A stretch of 64,000 bases of DNA, taken from Bacteroidales bacterium. GTDB taxonomy: Bacteria > Bacteroidota > Bacteroidia > Bacteroidales > P3. The notes under the pieces were generated by a model. It searched no databases and was not told the DNA's origin. It saw only the letters and a list, made by a program, of their open reading frames with translations. Shown here in pieces: positions 25,811 through 33,708 of the stretch (position 1 is its first letter; each line of letters begins with the position of its first letter). Location: contig JAFROL010000001.1 of NCBI GenBank assembly GCA_017429685.1, forward strand, positions 1 through 64,000, given 5' to 3'. A program made the translations under genes and the position numbers.

Positions 25811-27274
25811 CGTTTTTTTCGGCTGCGGGTCGGAAGTGACATCGACACCCAACTTCTTGAAAATCTTCAGGTCCACCTCGCCAAGCATCGTCGTCGTATG
25901 CACCTGGCACCCCCTCAAAAGAGGCAGTTTTTCGAGCGCATTCTGGCAGTTTTCATCGGTAAGGCTCAGCATCGAAAGGGCCAGCAGGACCTCGTCGGTA
26001 TGCAGACGCGGGTTATTGCCGTGCAGAAGGTTGATTTTCGTATACTGTATCGGTTCAATATATTTTTGCGATATAAGCTTGATTGCGTGGTCGATATTGG
26101 CCAGATGCTTAATGGCGTTGATCAGCATAGCGGCACAGGCGCCGAGCAGCGGACTGCTGTGACCGGTGATGATGGTGCCGTCGTCGAGCTCGATTGCTGC
26201 CGCCGGCGACTCCTCCCTGGCGGCACGTTCGCGGGCCGCAACGGCGACAAGTCGGTCGTCGGCAGTAATCTTCATCTGCTTCATAAGCAGCGCGTTCTTG
26301 TCGACCTCGGCCTCGGGGATGCGTCCCTGGGCAAACTTGCACAGGGCGGCATAGTAGCGGCGAATAATCTCGTCCTTCGAAGCCTTGCAGCACACCTCGT
26401 CGTCGCAGATGCAGAAACCCGCCATATTGACGCCCATATCGGTGGGCGACTTGTATGGATTCTCGCCATAGATGCCCTCAAAAATAGCGTTGAGGACAGG
26501 GAAAATCTCGATGTCGCGATTATAGTTCACCGTCGTAACTCCGTATGCATCAAGGTGGAACGGATCAATCATATTGACGTCGTTCAGGTCGGCCGTCGCA
26601 GCCTCGTAGGCCACATTGACAGGATGTTTCAGCGGGATGTTCCAGATGGGGAACGTCTCGAATTTGGCATAGCCAGCCTTGATGCCCTTACGGTTCTCCT
26701 GATACAACTGACTGAGGCACACCGCCATTTTGCCGCTGCCCGGCCCCGGAGCCGTAACGACGACAAGCGGCCGCGAGGTGCGGATATACTCGTTGCGGCC
26801 AAAGCCGTCGGCCGAGCAAATCAGGTCGACATTGGTCGGATAGCCGTCAATCATATAATGATAATAGACGCTGATTCCCAGGCGCTCCAGGCGTTCACGG
26901 AAAGCCTGCGCACTGGGCTGGTTATGATACTGCGTGATGCATACGGCGCTGACCAGCAGGCCGCGTTTCTGGAACTCGTCGCGCAGACGCAGCACATCGT
27001 CGTCATAAGTGATGCCCAAGTCGGCACGCACCTTGTTCTTTTCGATGTCGCGGGCACTGATGGCAATGACAATCTCGGCGTCGTCGCGCAGCTGCATCAG
27101 CATCTTGAGCTTGCTATCTGGCTCGAAACCAGGCAGTACGCGGCTGGCGTGATAGTCGTCGAACAATTTGCCGCCGAATTCAAGATAAAGCTTGTCGCCG
27201 AACTTCGAGATACGCTCCTTGATGTGTTCGGACTGGATTTTGAGATACTTTTCGTTATCGAAACCGTGTTTCAT
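25805..27274 (-). CDS. DUF1846 family protein
   Basis: A 489-residue soluble protein matching DUF1846 along its length: MKHGFDNEKYLKIQSEHIKERI start, FDDYHASRVLPGFEPDSKLKMLMQLRDDAEIVIAI, a glycine-rich APGPGSGK segment that resembles a nucleotide-binding loop, NMAGFCICDDEVCCKASKDEIIRRYY, and a C-terminal LHTDEVLLALSMLSLTDENC. Biochemical function is not established. It lies directly upstream of mtnN and luxS in the same direction, so it could be cotranscribed with the SAH recycling genes. Confidence 0.9.
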   Translation of the reverse strand: MKHGFDNEKYLKIQSEHIKERISKFGDKLYLEFGGKLFDDYHASRVLPGFEPDSKLKMLMQLRDDAEIVIAISARDIEKNKVRADLGITYDDDVLRLRDEFQKRGLLVSAVCITQYHNQPSAQAFRERLERLGISVYYHYMIDGYPTNVDLICSADGFGRNEYIRTSRPLVVVTAPGPGSGKMAVCLSQLYQENRKGIKAGYAKFETFPIWNIPLKHPVNVAYEAATADLNDVNMIDPFHLDAYGVTTVNYNRDIEIFPVLNAIFEGIYGENPYKSPTDMGVNMAGFCICDDEVCCKASKDEIIRRYYAALCKFAQGRIPEAEVDKNALLMKQMKITADDRLVAVAARERAAREESPAAAIELDDGTIITGHSSPLLGACAAMLINAIKHLANIDHAIKLISQKYIEPIQYTKINLLHGNNPRLHTDEVLLALSMLSLTDENCQNALEKLPLLRGCQVHTTTMLGEVDLKIFKKLGVDVTSDPQPKKTV

Positions 27275-27863
27275 AAAAACAAATATTAACCCTCGTGGCA
27301 GCCCAGAAGCACGCCAGCAAGGAGATGATTATAATTAATGAACTACGGGGTACAAAAATACTCCTTTTTCCGCATCTGGCAGAAAAAAAATGCCGCCGGC
27401 AATCAACACGCCACAACCTACAATCGCGAAATCAGCAAGTTGCGATGTTAAAAAAACGACAAAAAAATTGCATCCCCACGCACGAAAGGCAACTGTTTTT
27501 CGAGAAAAAAAAATTACATTCCACAATTTTCGGAGAAAAAAAAGATCCCGTCGCACACCCCGGAACCGGGTGACGCTAGCCCGCCATCCAAACCACTTCC
27601 ACCGCCCGTTGTACGCTATATGTACGGTATATGTACGGTATTTGTACGCTTCGGAAGCGTACAAATACCGTACATATACCGTACATATAGCGTACAACGG
27701 GTGAAGCAGGTACTGCAAACCAGCCTGTTACATAGACCTTTTTTGCGCCTTTGCGGACGACGCCACACGAATCATCCGGCAGCATCAGCAGCGGCAAAGG
27801 GGACAAAGGAAAAAAATTTTTGCATCAACCAAAACAAAAAGCGCACTTTGACGTTAGAAGGGT
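27275..27863. other. 589-bp divergent intergenic region with giant palindrome
   Basis: Lies between the reverse DUF1846 gene and the forward histidine kinase gene. Contains A-rich tracts and the 97-bp palindrome at 27605-27701. Open frames crossing the palindrome read alike on both strands because of its symmetry and are not called as genes. Confidence 0.7.
27605..27701. repeat. 97-bp perfect palindrome of 11-bp GTAC units
   Basis: Perfect inverted repeat: two 48-bp arms around a single central G, starting CCCGTTGTACG and ending CGTACAACGGG. Each arm carries four 11-bp units of the type TGTACGGTATA, so eight GTAC cores are spaced one helical turn apart. A near-identical element is at 43078-43174. 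Confidence 0.95.
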
Positions 27864-29396
27864 ATGAAACGTGTATTCTGGATATCACTCATAACCCTCT
27901 TCTTCCTTGCCGCCGCAAGCCTCATCGCCGTGCAGTACGTGCAGATGCGCCGCACCGTCGAGGTGAGCGACAACCTGTTCAATATCAGTGTCAACAACGC
28001 AATGGACGATATGATCGAACAGCTGAACCGACTGAAAGTCGAGGACTACATCGGGCAGAACGACCGCTACAAACTGTTGAAGTTCAAGCGAATCGAGGAG
28101 CTCAACGACCGTATGCTCGACATCGTGAAGCGCAACTACACCATTTTCTACGACACGGCACTGGTCAATATGGGTACCACAATGATTGACAGCGTCATAC
28201 TGCTGCCTGGGGCCAAGGCGACCGCCGCCGACAGCGCCGCCATAGCGCAATACAACTCCTTGCTGACCACCCGCGACCGACTGCTGAACAGCCCCGAATT
28301 CTACAACCAGTTCGTGACCGACATCAGCGAGTATGTGGTCGACAACATCCTCACCTCCAACTCGTTCAACTACACGTTGTTGGACAGCCTCATCGTGAAC
28401 AAGCTGATGCTGAACGGCGTGGACATAGCCCCATACGTCGGCGTGTACGACCTGACGAACGACAAGTTCCTCTATTGCAACGAGGAAGGGATGGAAAAGA
28501 AGCTGAGCCAGTCGCCCTACAAATACCGTTTCCACCCCGACGGAATGATGTCGCCCAACGAGTATTTCATCCTGCTCCAGTTCCCGCTGTCGTCGCTGCT
28601 GCTCAAAGAGAACTCGACCATCTACTTCGTTATCAGCCTCATACTCATCATACTGATACTCATTCTCTTCTCATTGTCGCTGCGCGCCCTTTTCCGCAAG
28701 GAAAAACTGGACGAGATGAAGAACGACTTCATCAACAATATGACGCACGAAATCAAGACGCCCATCGCCACCATCAGCCTGGCCTGCGAGATGCTGCAGG
28801 ATCCCAACATCGGCAACGACCCCGCCAGCAACCGCACCTATATTGGCATCATCGGCGACGAAAACCGGCGTATGCGGATGCTCGTCGAGACGATACTGCA
28901 AAGTTCGAAGATGTCGAGCAAGAATTTCCAGCTGAATCTTAAGGAGATAGACTTGAACGCGACGGTCGAGAGCGTCGCGGCCAACTTCCAACTGCAGATT
29001 GCCAATCGCAGCGGCAGCCTGACCTGCAGCCTCGAGGCGCACCCATCGACAGTCATTGGCGACGAGCTGCACATTACCAATATGATTTACAATCTGATAG
29101 ACAACGCAATAAAATATTCGCCCTCGCAGCTCGAAATCGCCGTCTCGACGCGCAACGAAGGCTCGAACATAGTCCTCGTCGTCAAGGACCACGGCCTCGG
29201 CATCAGCAAGGAAGACCAGAAGCACATCTTCGAGCGCTTCTACCGTGTCTCGACGGGTAACGTCCACGACGTCAAGGGCTTCGGCATCGGACTGAGCTAC
29301 GTCCACCAGGTTGTGACGCTGCACAAGGGCACCATCGCCATCGACAGCACCCCCGGCGAAGGCACCGCATTCACAATCACCCTGCCAAGAGAATAG
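27864..29396 (+). CDS. Membrane-bound sensor histidine kinase (RprX-like), orphan
   Basis: A 510-residue sensor kinase. Two membrane helices (about residues 4-26 and 255-277) flank a 230-residue periplasmic sensor domain with no recognised fold. DHp domain: FINNMTHEIKTPIATISLACEML (phospho-His near residue 298). ATPase domain: N-box DNAIKYSPSQ, G-boxes DHGLGISKEDQKHIFERFYR and GFGIGLSYV. It resembles RprX-type kinases of Bacteroides, but no response regulator gene is adjacent. The stop codon is buried in a 10-bp hairpin. Confidence 0.92.
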   Translation: MKRVFWISLITLFFLAAASLIAVQYVQMRRTVEVSDNLFNISVNNAMDDMIEQLNRLKVEDYIGQNDRYKLLKFKRIEELNDRMLDIVKRNYTIFYDTALVNMGTTMIDSVILLPGAKATAADSAAIAQYNSLLTTRDRLLNSPEFYNQFVTDISEYVVDNILTSNSFNYTLLDSLIVNKLMLNGVDIAPYVGVYDLTNDKFLYCNEEGMEKKLSQSPYKYRFHPDGMMSPNEYFILLQFPLSSLLLKENSTIYFVISLILIILILILFSLSLRALFRKEKLDEMKNDFINNMTHEIKTPIATISLACEMLQDPNIGNDPASNRTYIGIIGDENRRMRMLVETILQSSKMSSKNFQLNLKEIDLNATVESVAANFQLQIANRSGSLTCSLEAHPSTVIGDELHITNMIYNLIDNAIKYSPSQLEIAVSTRNEGSNIVLVVKDHGLGISKEDQKHIFERFYRVSTGNVHDVKGFGIGLSYVHQVVTLHKGTIAIDSTPGEGTAFTITLPRE

Positions 29397-29418
29397 GAAT
29401 GGAAGAATATTCCTATTC
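29391..29418 (+). terminator. Hairpin at the histidine kinase stop codon
   Basis: GAATAGGAAT / ATTCCTATTC, perfect 10-bp stem with 8-nt loop, containing the TAG stop. No clear T-tract follows, so termination is uncertain. Confidence 0.45.
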
Positions 29419-29503
29419 CAAATCGTTCAAAATCTGTTTATTTCACAGATATATTTTATGTTAGGTCTCCGAATAAATTTCGAACGACCATAAATCACTT
29501 TTC

Positions 29504-30409
29504 TTAAAGCACCAAATCGCAGGTGTTTCCTAAATAAATAAACGGCTCGTAGCAGTGGGCGCCGCACATATAGGTGCCTTCGGCACGGGTGATTGTGTCA
29601 ATCCATTTTTTGCGGGTGGCTGTGGCCTGGGTGGGGTCGTTGTCGTAGCGGGCGCAGAAGTCGGGATATAGCAGCTGAAGGTCCTGGGCGTGGACAAGGT
29701 CGCCTACGAAATAGCAAAGTCCTGAATAATAGACAGTATGACCCGGCGTGTGGCCCGGTGCCAGATGGGCCGTAATCCAGCCGTCGACAATCTTGTCGCC
29801 GTCGTTGAAAAGGCGTATCTGGTTGGCGTAGCAGCTGAGCACCTGTTTCCAAAGGCCGTTTTGCTGCGCCATCGGACCGTCGTCGCTCCAGGCGTTGAAC
29901 TCATCGACCGAAAGGTAGATTTCCGCCTTGGGGAAAACAGGCTGCCCGTCCTTCAGCAGGCCACCGATATGGTCGCCGTGCAGGTGCGTAAGACATACAG
30001 CGTCAATCTCTTCGGGCTTGACCTTCTCCCTTTTGAGCTGCGCCAGCAGTGCACCGCCAGCTTCTTCGCCAAGTCCGGCGTCGATGAGGATGTTGCGGCG
30101 CGTTCCGCCATAATAGTCCGACGTGCGAATCAGGAATACATTGATTGCCGAAGGGCTGGAGCCGTCGGGCAGCAGCGAGTCGAGCAGGCTGTCGTTGTAG
30201 GAGCCGCGAAAGAGGTCGGCCGACATCTCGTTGACGCGGTCGGGAATGGCAATAATTTCCATATCATCATTTTCGCTGAAGATTGAGCAGGCAGCCAGCT
30301 GCACGTCGGCAGCTACTGTCGTGTCTGCGCCGGCCTCAGATTTGTTATTGCTCTTGCAGGAAACCAAGAGCATAGTCGCTGCAATAAAAGCTATAAATGT
30401 TTTTTTCAT
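29504..30409 (-). CDS. Metallo-beta-lactamase-fold hydrolase, lipoprotein
   Basis: A 301-residue lipoprotein (lipobox LLVSC, Cys near residue 18) with the MBL metal motif HLHGDHIGG (near residue 145), further ligands in HLAPGHTPGHTVYY and a C-terminal GAHCYEPF. NILIDAGLG precedes the metal site as in the lactonase/glyoxalase-like branch (AttM/quorum-quenching lactonase style), but the substrate cannot be assigned. Localised to the periplasm or cell surface. Convergent with the histidine kinase. Confidence 0.88.
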   Translation of the reverse strand: MKKTFIAFIAATMLLVSCKSNNKSEAGADTTVAADVQLAACSIFSENDDMEIIAIPDRVNEMSADLFRGSYNDSLLDSLLPDGSSPSAINVFLIRTSDYYGGTRRNILIDAGLGEEAGGALLAQLKREKVKPEEIDAVCLTHLHGDHIGGLLKDGQPVFPKAEIYLSVDEFNAWSDDGPMAQQNGLWKQVLSCYANQIRLFNDGDKIVDGWITAHLAPGHTPGHTVYYSGLCYFVGDLVHAQDLQLLYPDFCARYDNDPTQATATRKKWIDTITRAEGTYMCGAHCYEPFIYLGNTCDLVL

Positions 30410-30427
30410 ATCAATCCCTAAATTGTA

Positions 30428-30490
30428 AATTTGTTAATTCGTTAATGGCTGACGCGGCAGCAGTTTTCCGCTTTCCGCTTTCCGCTTTCA
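30428..30490. repeat. Octamer plus heptamer arrays at the atoE stop
   Basis: Read in the atoE direction: TGA stop directly followed by AAGCGGA-type heptamers (30490-30464), then the linker GCCGCGTCAGCC, then octamers (ATTAACGA, ATTAACAA). Same module order as after luxR. Confidence 0.85.
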
Positions 30491-31843
30491 CATTGCCCAC
30501 AACAGCAGTCCGCCGGCGATGATAACTCCACTGACAAACAGGTCGATAAGGCAGAAGCCCATAATATCCTTGGCGCTCAGTTTGGCGATGGCCAGAGCCG
30601 GAAGAGCCCAGAAAGGCTGAATCATATTGGTCCACGCGTCGCCCCAGGCAATGGCCATTCCCGTCAGGCCCGGGTCCACGCCCAGTTCGGCACCGGCGGT
30701 GAACATTATGGGCGCCTGGATTGCCCAGTGGCCGCCACCCGAAGGGACAAACATATTCAGCACCGCAGCGCAGAGGAACGTCAGCAGCGGATAGGTGACT
30801 GGCGACGAAATACTTATGCAGGCATTACTAATGACGGTGCCGAAGCAGATGCCGCTCTCCCCCACCCCGGTGATGATGCCCATAATGCCGGCATAGAACG
30901 GGAACTGGAGGATGATGCCCGCCGCGCCCGATGCCGCCTTGCCGAAGGCGCGCACATAGGCCACCGGCGTGCCGTGGAACAGGATGCCAAGGAAAAGGAA
31001 AATCATTATGACCGTTCCAAGATCGAACGAACCGCCGCGAAAACCCAGACTTACAACCAAATAGGCAATGCCCAGCAGCGACACCAGCCACGACAGCAGG
31101 CGGCTGTGTTCGAGGCGTTCGGCGGGGGTCTTTTCGGCTGGCGCCACGGGGCGGTTGTCCTCTTCGGCCAGCAGGTCGGGATTGACCGTCACGACGGCGT
31201 TGCCCTTGGGATGCATCAAAGCGTTAACAACTGTTATTGCGATGATTACAAGGACCACCATAGCGATGTTGAACGGATGCAGGATGGTGTGCGAAATGGA
31301 CATTGGGTCGACGATGGCGCCATTGGTGGCTGCCGCCAGGTCGGGTCCCGGCGTTGCCAGCTTGAGTGGCACCGAGCCCGAAAGTCCTGCGTGCCAGACA
31401 ACAAAGCCGCTGTAGGCCGAGGCTATCAGCAGCCGATAGTCGACGCCGGAAAGCCGACGGGCAATCTCCTTGGCAAAGATGACGCCGACGATGAGGCCGA
31501 AACCCCAGTTGAGCCAGCAGGCCACAGCCGACACCGACGTCACGAGGGCTATTGCTGCCATCGGTGTTTTGGGCAGTGCGGCGAGGCTGGCAATGGCGCG
31601 TTTCAACGCCGGTGCCGACGCCAGCGCCGAGCCGGTGACCAGCACCAGAGCCATCTGCATAGCAAAGGCCAGCAGCCCCCACACGCCGCCGCCCCAGTTG
31701 GCGATGACTTCGACGGGAGTTTGGCGACAGATGGGCATCGCCAGCAATGCGGCAATGAATGTCAGCAAGATTGCGAAGAGGAAAGGCTCAGGCATCCAAC
31801 GTTGCATAAGCCTGACAGAGCTGTTGATGAGTTTTTGGAACAC
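30488..31843 (-). CDS. atoE: Short-chain fatty acid transporter (AtoE family)
   Basis: A 451-residue integral membrane protein with about 12 helices, matching the AtoE family. Characteristic stretches: MQRWMPEPFLFAILLTF, NWGFGLIVGVIFAKEIARR, VWHAGLSGSVPLKLATPG, FVPSGGGHWAIQAPIM and WGDAWTNMIQPFWALPALAIAKL. Likely exchanges acetoacetate, butyrate or other short-chain acids, which fits the lysine-to-butyrate genes at 16-20 kb, although it is 11 kb away in its own unit. Stop codon directly abuts a heptamer array. Confidence 0.94.
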   Translation of the reverse strand: MFQKLINSSVRLMQRWMPEPFLFAILLTFIAALLAMPICRQTPVEVIANWGGGVWGLLAFAMQMALVLVTGSALASAPALKRAIASLAALPKTPMAAIALVTSVSAVACWLNWGFGLIVGVIFAKEIARRLSGVDYRLLIASAYSGFVVWHAGLSGSVPLKLATPGPDLAAATNGAIVDPMSISHTILHPFNIAMVVLVIIAITVVNALMHPKGNAVVTVNPDLLAEEDNRPVAPAEKTPAERLEHSRLLSWLVSLLGIAYLVVSLGFRGGSFDLGTVIMIFLFLGILFHGTPVAYVRAFGKAASGAAGIILQFPFYAGIMGIITGVGESGICFGTVISNACISISSPVTYPLLTFLCAAVLNMFVPSGGGHWAIQAPIMFTAGAELGVDPGLTGMAIAWGDAWTNMIQPFWALPALAIAKLSAKDIMGFCLIDLFVSGVIIAGGLLLWAM

Positions 31844-31850
31844 GGCCTTA

Positions 31851-31940
31851 TTGTTAATTCGTTAATTTGTTAATGTGTTAATTCGTTAGTGGCTGACGCG
31901 TTCGTGTCACTGGTCACAGGTCACTATTCACCATTCACTG
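31851..31940. repeat. Octamer array and GTGAC-type module
   Basis: In the direction of the upstream gene (reverse): repeated GTGAATGGTGAATAGTGAC and CTGTGACCAGTGACACGAA motifs, then the GCGTCAGCC linker, then octamers. The same CTGTGACACGAAyGCGTCAG block is found after the TonB receptor at 36141. Confidence 0.8.
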
Positions 31941-31941
31941 A

Positions 31942-32880
31942 TTATCTTGGATCGGACAGGGCCGTTATGCGGGCTGCATCGGCGACATAGGCTGTGGCGC
32001 AGATGACCGACTGGTTGTAGAGTCCGGCATAGACCTCGTTGGGATAGCGCTTGGCAAGCGACTGGACGTATGCATCGACCTGCTTGGCGACGGCCAGCTG
32101 CTCGGTCTTGCGGATTTGCATCGCCTTCACGACGCTTTGGTAGTAGCCGGGAACGACCTGACGGTAGTATGAGCACATATCGTCTTCCGTCGGGTTCTCC
32201 TTGCTGCCGTATTTGTTCTTCCAATAGTCGTTGCAGGCCGAATCGGCATCGTTGTAAATCTTCGATATACGGTCCTCGATGGCATTGTATTGTTCGATCA
32301 GTTTTTTGTAGCCGTCGTCCTGTCCCAGCCGCTCGATGGTTTTGTAGTAACGGTCCTGCATCTCCGAAGCATATTTCATTGCTATCTCCTGCTGCTGCTC
32401 TTCGCTCATAGCCTCGTACTGTTCGCTGGTGATACCGAACTCCTTAAGCAGCTGCTCGTCGAAGTTGTAGTAGCGGCCATATCCGTTGCTGCTCATCATC
32501 GAGGCGTAACCGCCGGCACCGGCCACCGACAATTGGGTGATGAAGCTCGTTGTCGGGTTGGTCAAAATCTTCAGTGTGCGCTGGTTGGCGCGATGCGTTT
32601 CGCACAGATATTCCGACAGTTGCTGCGGGTTTGGCATTGTCGGCACCATAGCGATGATTTTTTCGGGAGTCAGCTCGTCGTCCGCCTCGTTGCCGGTTTG
32701 CGGCTTTTGTTCGTCCACCTGCTTGTTGTCGTTCTGGTTGCGGTTTTGTCCCTTGTTCAGGGCATTGTTGACTGTCTGTTCGGCTTTCTCTTTCAGCTTT
32801 TTGCCAATGACGCTGCCAATTTGGGCTTGCGTGGCGGGCACAACTGCCAAAAGCGACAAAAGGATAATAATTCTTTTCAT
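31942..32880 (-). CDS. Exported hypothetical protein
   Basis: A 312-residue protein with signal peptide MKRIIILLSLLAVVPATQAQ. The mature part starts IGSVIGKKLKEKAEQTVNNALNKGQNRNQND, a lysine-, asparagine- and glutamine-rich linker, then an all-helical region with repeated Tyr and Glu (RYYKTIERLGQDDGYKKLIEQYNAIEDRISKIY). No family recognised. It is 19 bp downstream of another exported hypothetical gene, likely an operon. Confidence 0.75.
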   Translation of the reverse strand: MKRIIILLSLLAVVPATQAQIGSVIGKKLKEKAEQTVNNALNKGQNRNQNDNKQVDEQKPQTGNEADDELTPEKIIAMVPTMPNPQQLSEYLCETHRANQRTLKILTNPTTSFITQLSVAGAGGYASMMSSNGYGRYYNFDEQLLKEFGITSEQYEAMSEEQQQEIAMKYASEMQDRYYKTIERLGQDDGYKKLIEQYNAIEDRISKIYNDADSACNDYWKNKYGSKENPTEDDMCSYYRQVVPGYYQSVVKAMQIRKTEQLAVAKQVDAYVQSLAKRYPNEVYAGLYNQSVICATAYVADAARITALSDPR

Positions 32881-32899
32881 AATGCTGTGTTTAAATTGG

Positions 32900-33577
32900 T
32901 TAATATTGTTGTTGATTGATTGTGTCTTTGACAAGCGGCAACAAAAGGCGTTCGAACACATCGCGCCGCACGATGCGGTAGTGCTGGCGGTAGGTGGCGT
33001 TGAACAGGCGGCTGTGATGGCTGGCATAGTGGCCCGATTCGAGCAGTGCGGTGATTTCGGCCAGGTCCTCATCGTAGTTCTGAGGCTGCGGGTCGACCTG
33101 CTTCAGCAGTTGCAGTATCGACGTCCACCGCTGTCGCCACTGCCCGATGTCGCACGTCTCGTCCTGTGCGCTTTGCAGCATTGCCGACACCAGTGTGCCA
33201 ATCGGGATGATGCCCTGACGCACATAGTTGATGTCGACACGCACATAGTTATTCAGCGGCAGCGGGTAGCAGAACAGTGGTCGCTGCCAATCCGAGCTGT
33301 CGGAATGCTCGAGTTCGTATTCGATGTAGCGCACCGCCCCCATCGAGTCGGCAAGCAGATGCTCGAGGCCCCAATAGTCCTGGAAACAAAGCTTATACAC
33401 ATCGCGTAACTGCGACTGTGGATACTGCTGCATATACATCTGCAGCCGACACTGGTACTGCTCGATCTGGTTGCTGTTGCGGCATTGCTCCACCTGGCCC
33501 TGCCACGACATCTGCGCAACGGCGATGTCGGCACAAAGCGCCATCAGACATAACAAGCATAAACGACGAATCTTCAC
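32900..33577 (-). CDS. Exported hypothetical protein
   Basis: A 225-residue protein with signal peptide MKIRRLCLLCLMALCADIAVAQ. The mature region is rich in Gln, Arg and Tyr and probably alpha-helical (QCRNSNQIEQYQCRLQMYMQQYP...). Four cysteines are scattered. No family recognised. First gene of a two-gene operon; its promoter region is shared with the divergent TonB receptor. Confidence 0.7.
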   Translation of the reverse strand: MKIRRLCLLCLMALCADIAVAQMSWQGQVEQCRNSNQIEQYQCRLQMYMQQYPQSQLRDVYKLCFQDYWGLEHLLADSMGAVRYIEYELEHSDSSDWQRPLFCYPLPLNNYVRVDINYVRQGIIPIGTLVSAMLQSAQDETCDIGQWRQRWTSILQLLKQVDPQPQNYDEDLAEITALLESGHYASHHSRLFNATYRQHYRIVRRDVFERLLLPLVKDTINQQQY

Positions 33578-33602
33578 GATAGTTAATCTTTATTAAATGC
33601 CG

Positions 33603-33645
33603 TTGCAAAAATACACAAAAAGTTGGAATATTTGTATTTTTGCAA
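33603..33645. promoter_or_regulatory. Divergent promoter forming an inverted repeat
   Basis: TTGCAAAAATAC (33603-33614) and GTATTTTTGCAA (33634-33645) are perfect inverted arms. Each contains a TATTTTTG -7 element, one per strand (33613-33606 reverse, 33635-33642 forward), giving mirror-image promoters for the hypothetical operon and the TonB receptor. Confidence 0.6.
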
Positions 33646-33708
33646 GTCAAGACATTTGCATCAATCAATACACATTACTAAAAAACAGCGCTATACATAT
33701 ATATTTAT

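Noticed and set aside
27576..27806. Small frames reading YMYGICTVF and similar on both strands of the 97-bp palindromes
   Set aside because: The symmetric 11-bp repeats produce near-identical peptides in several frames on both strands; no start context or conservation supports a gene.
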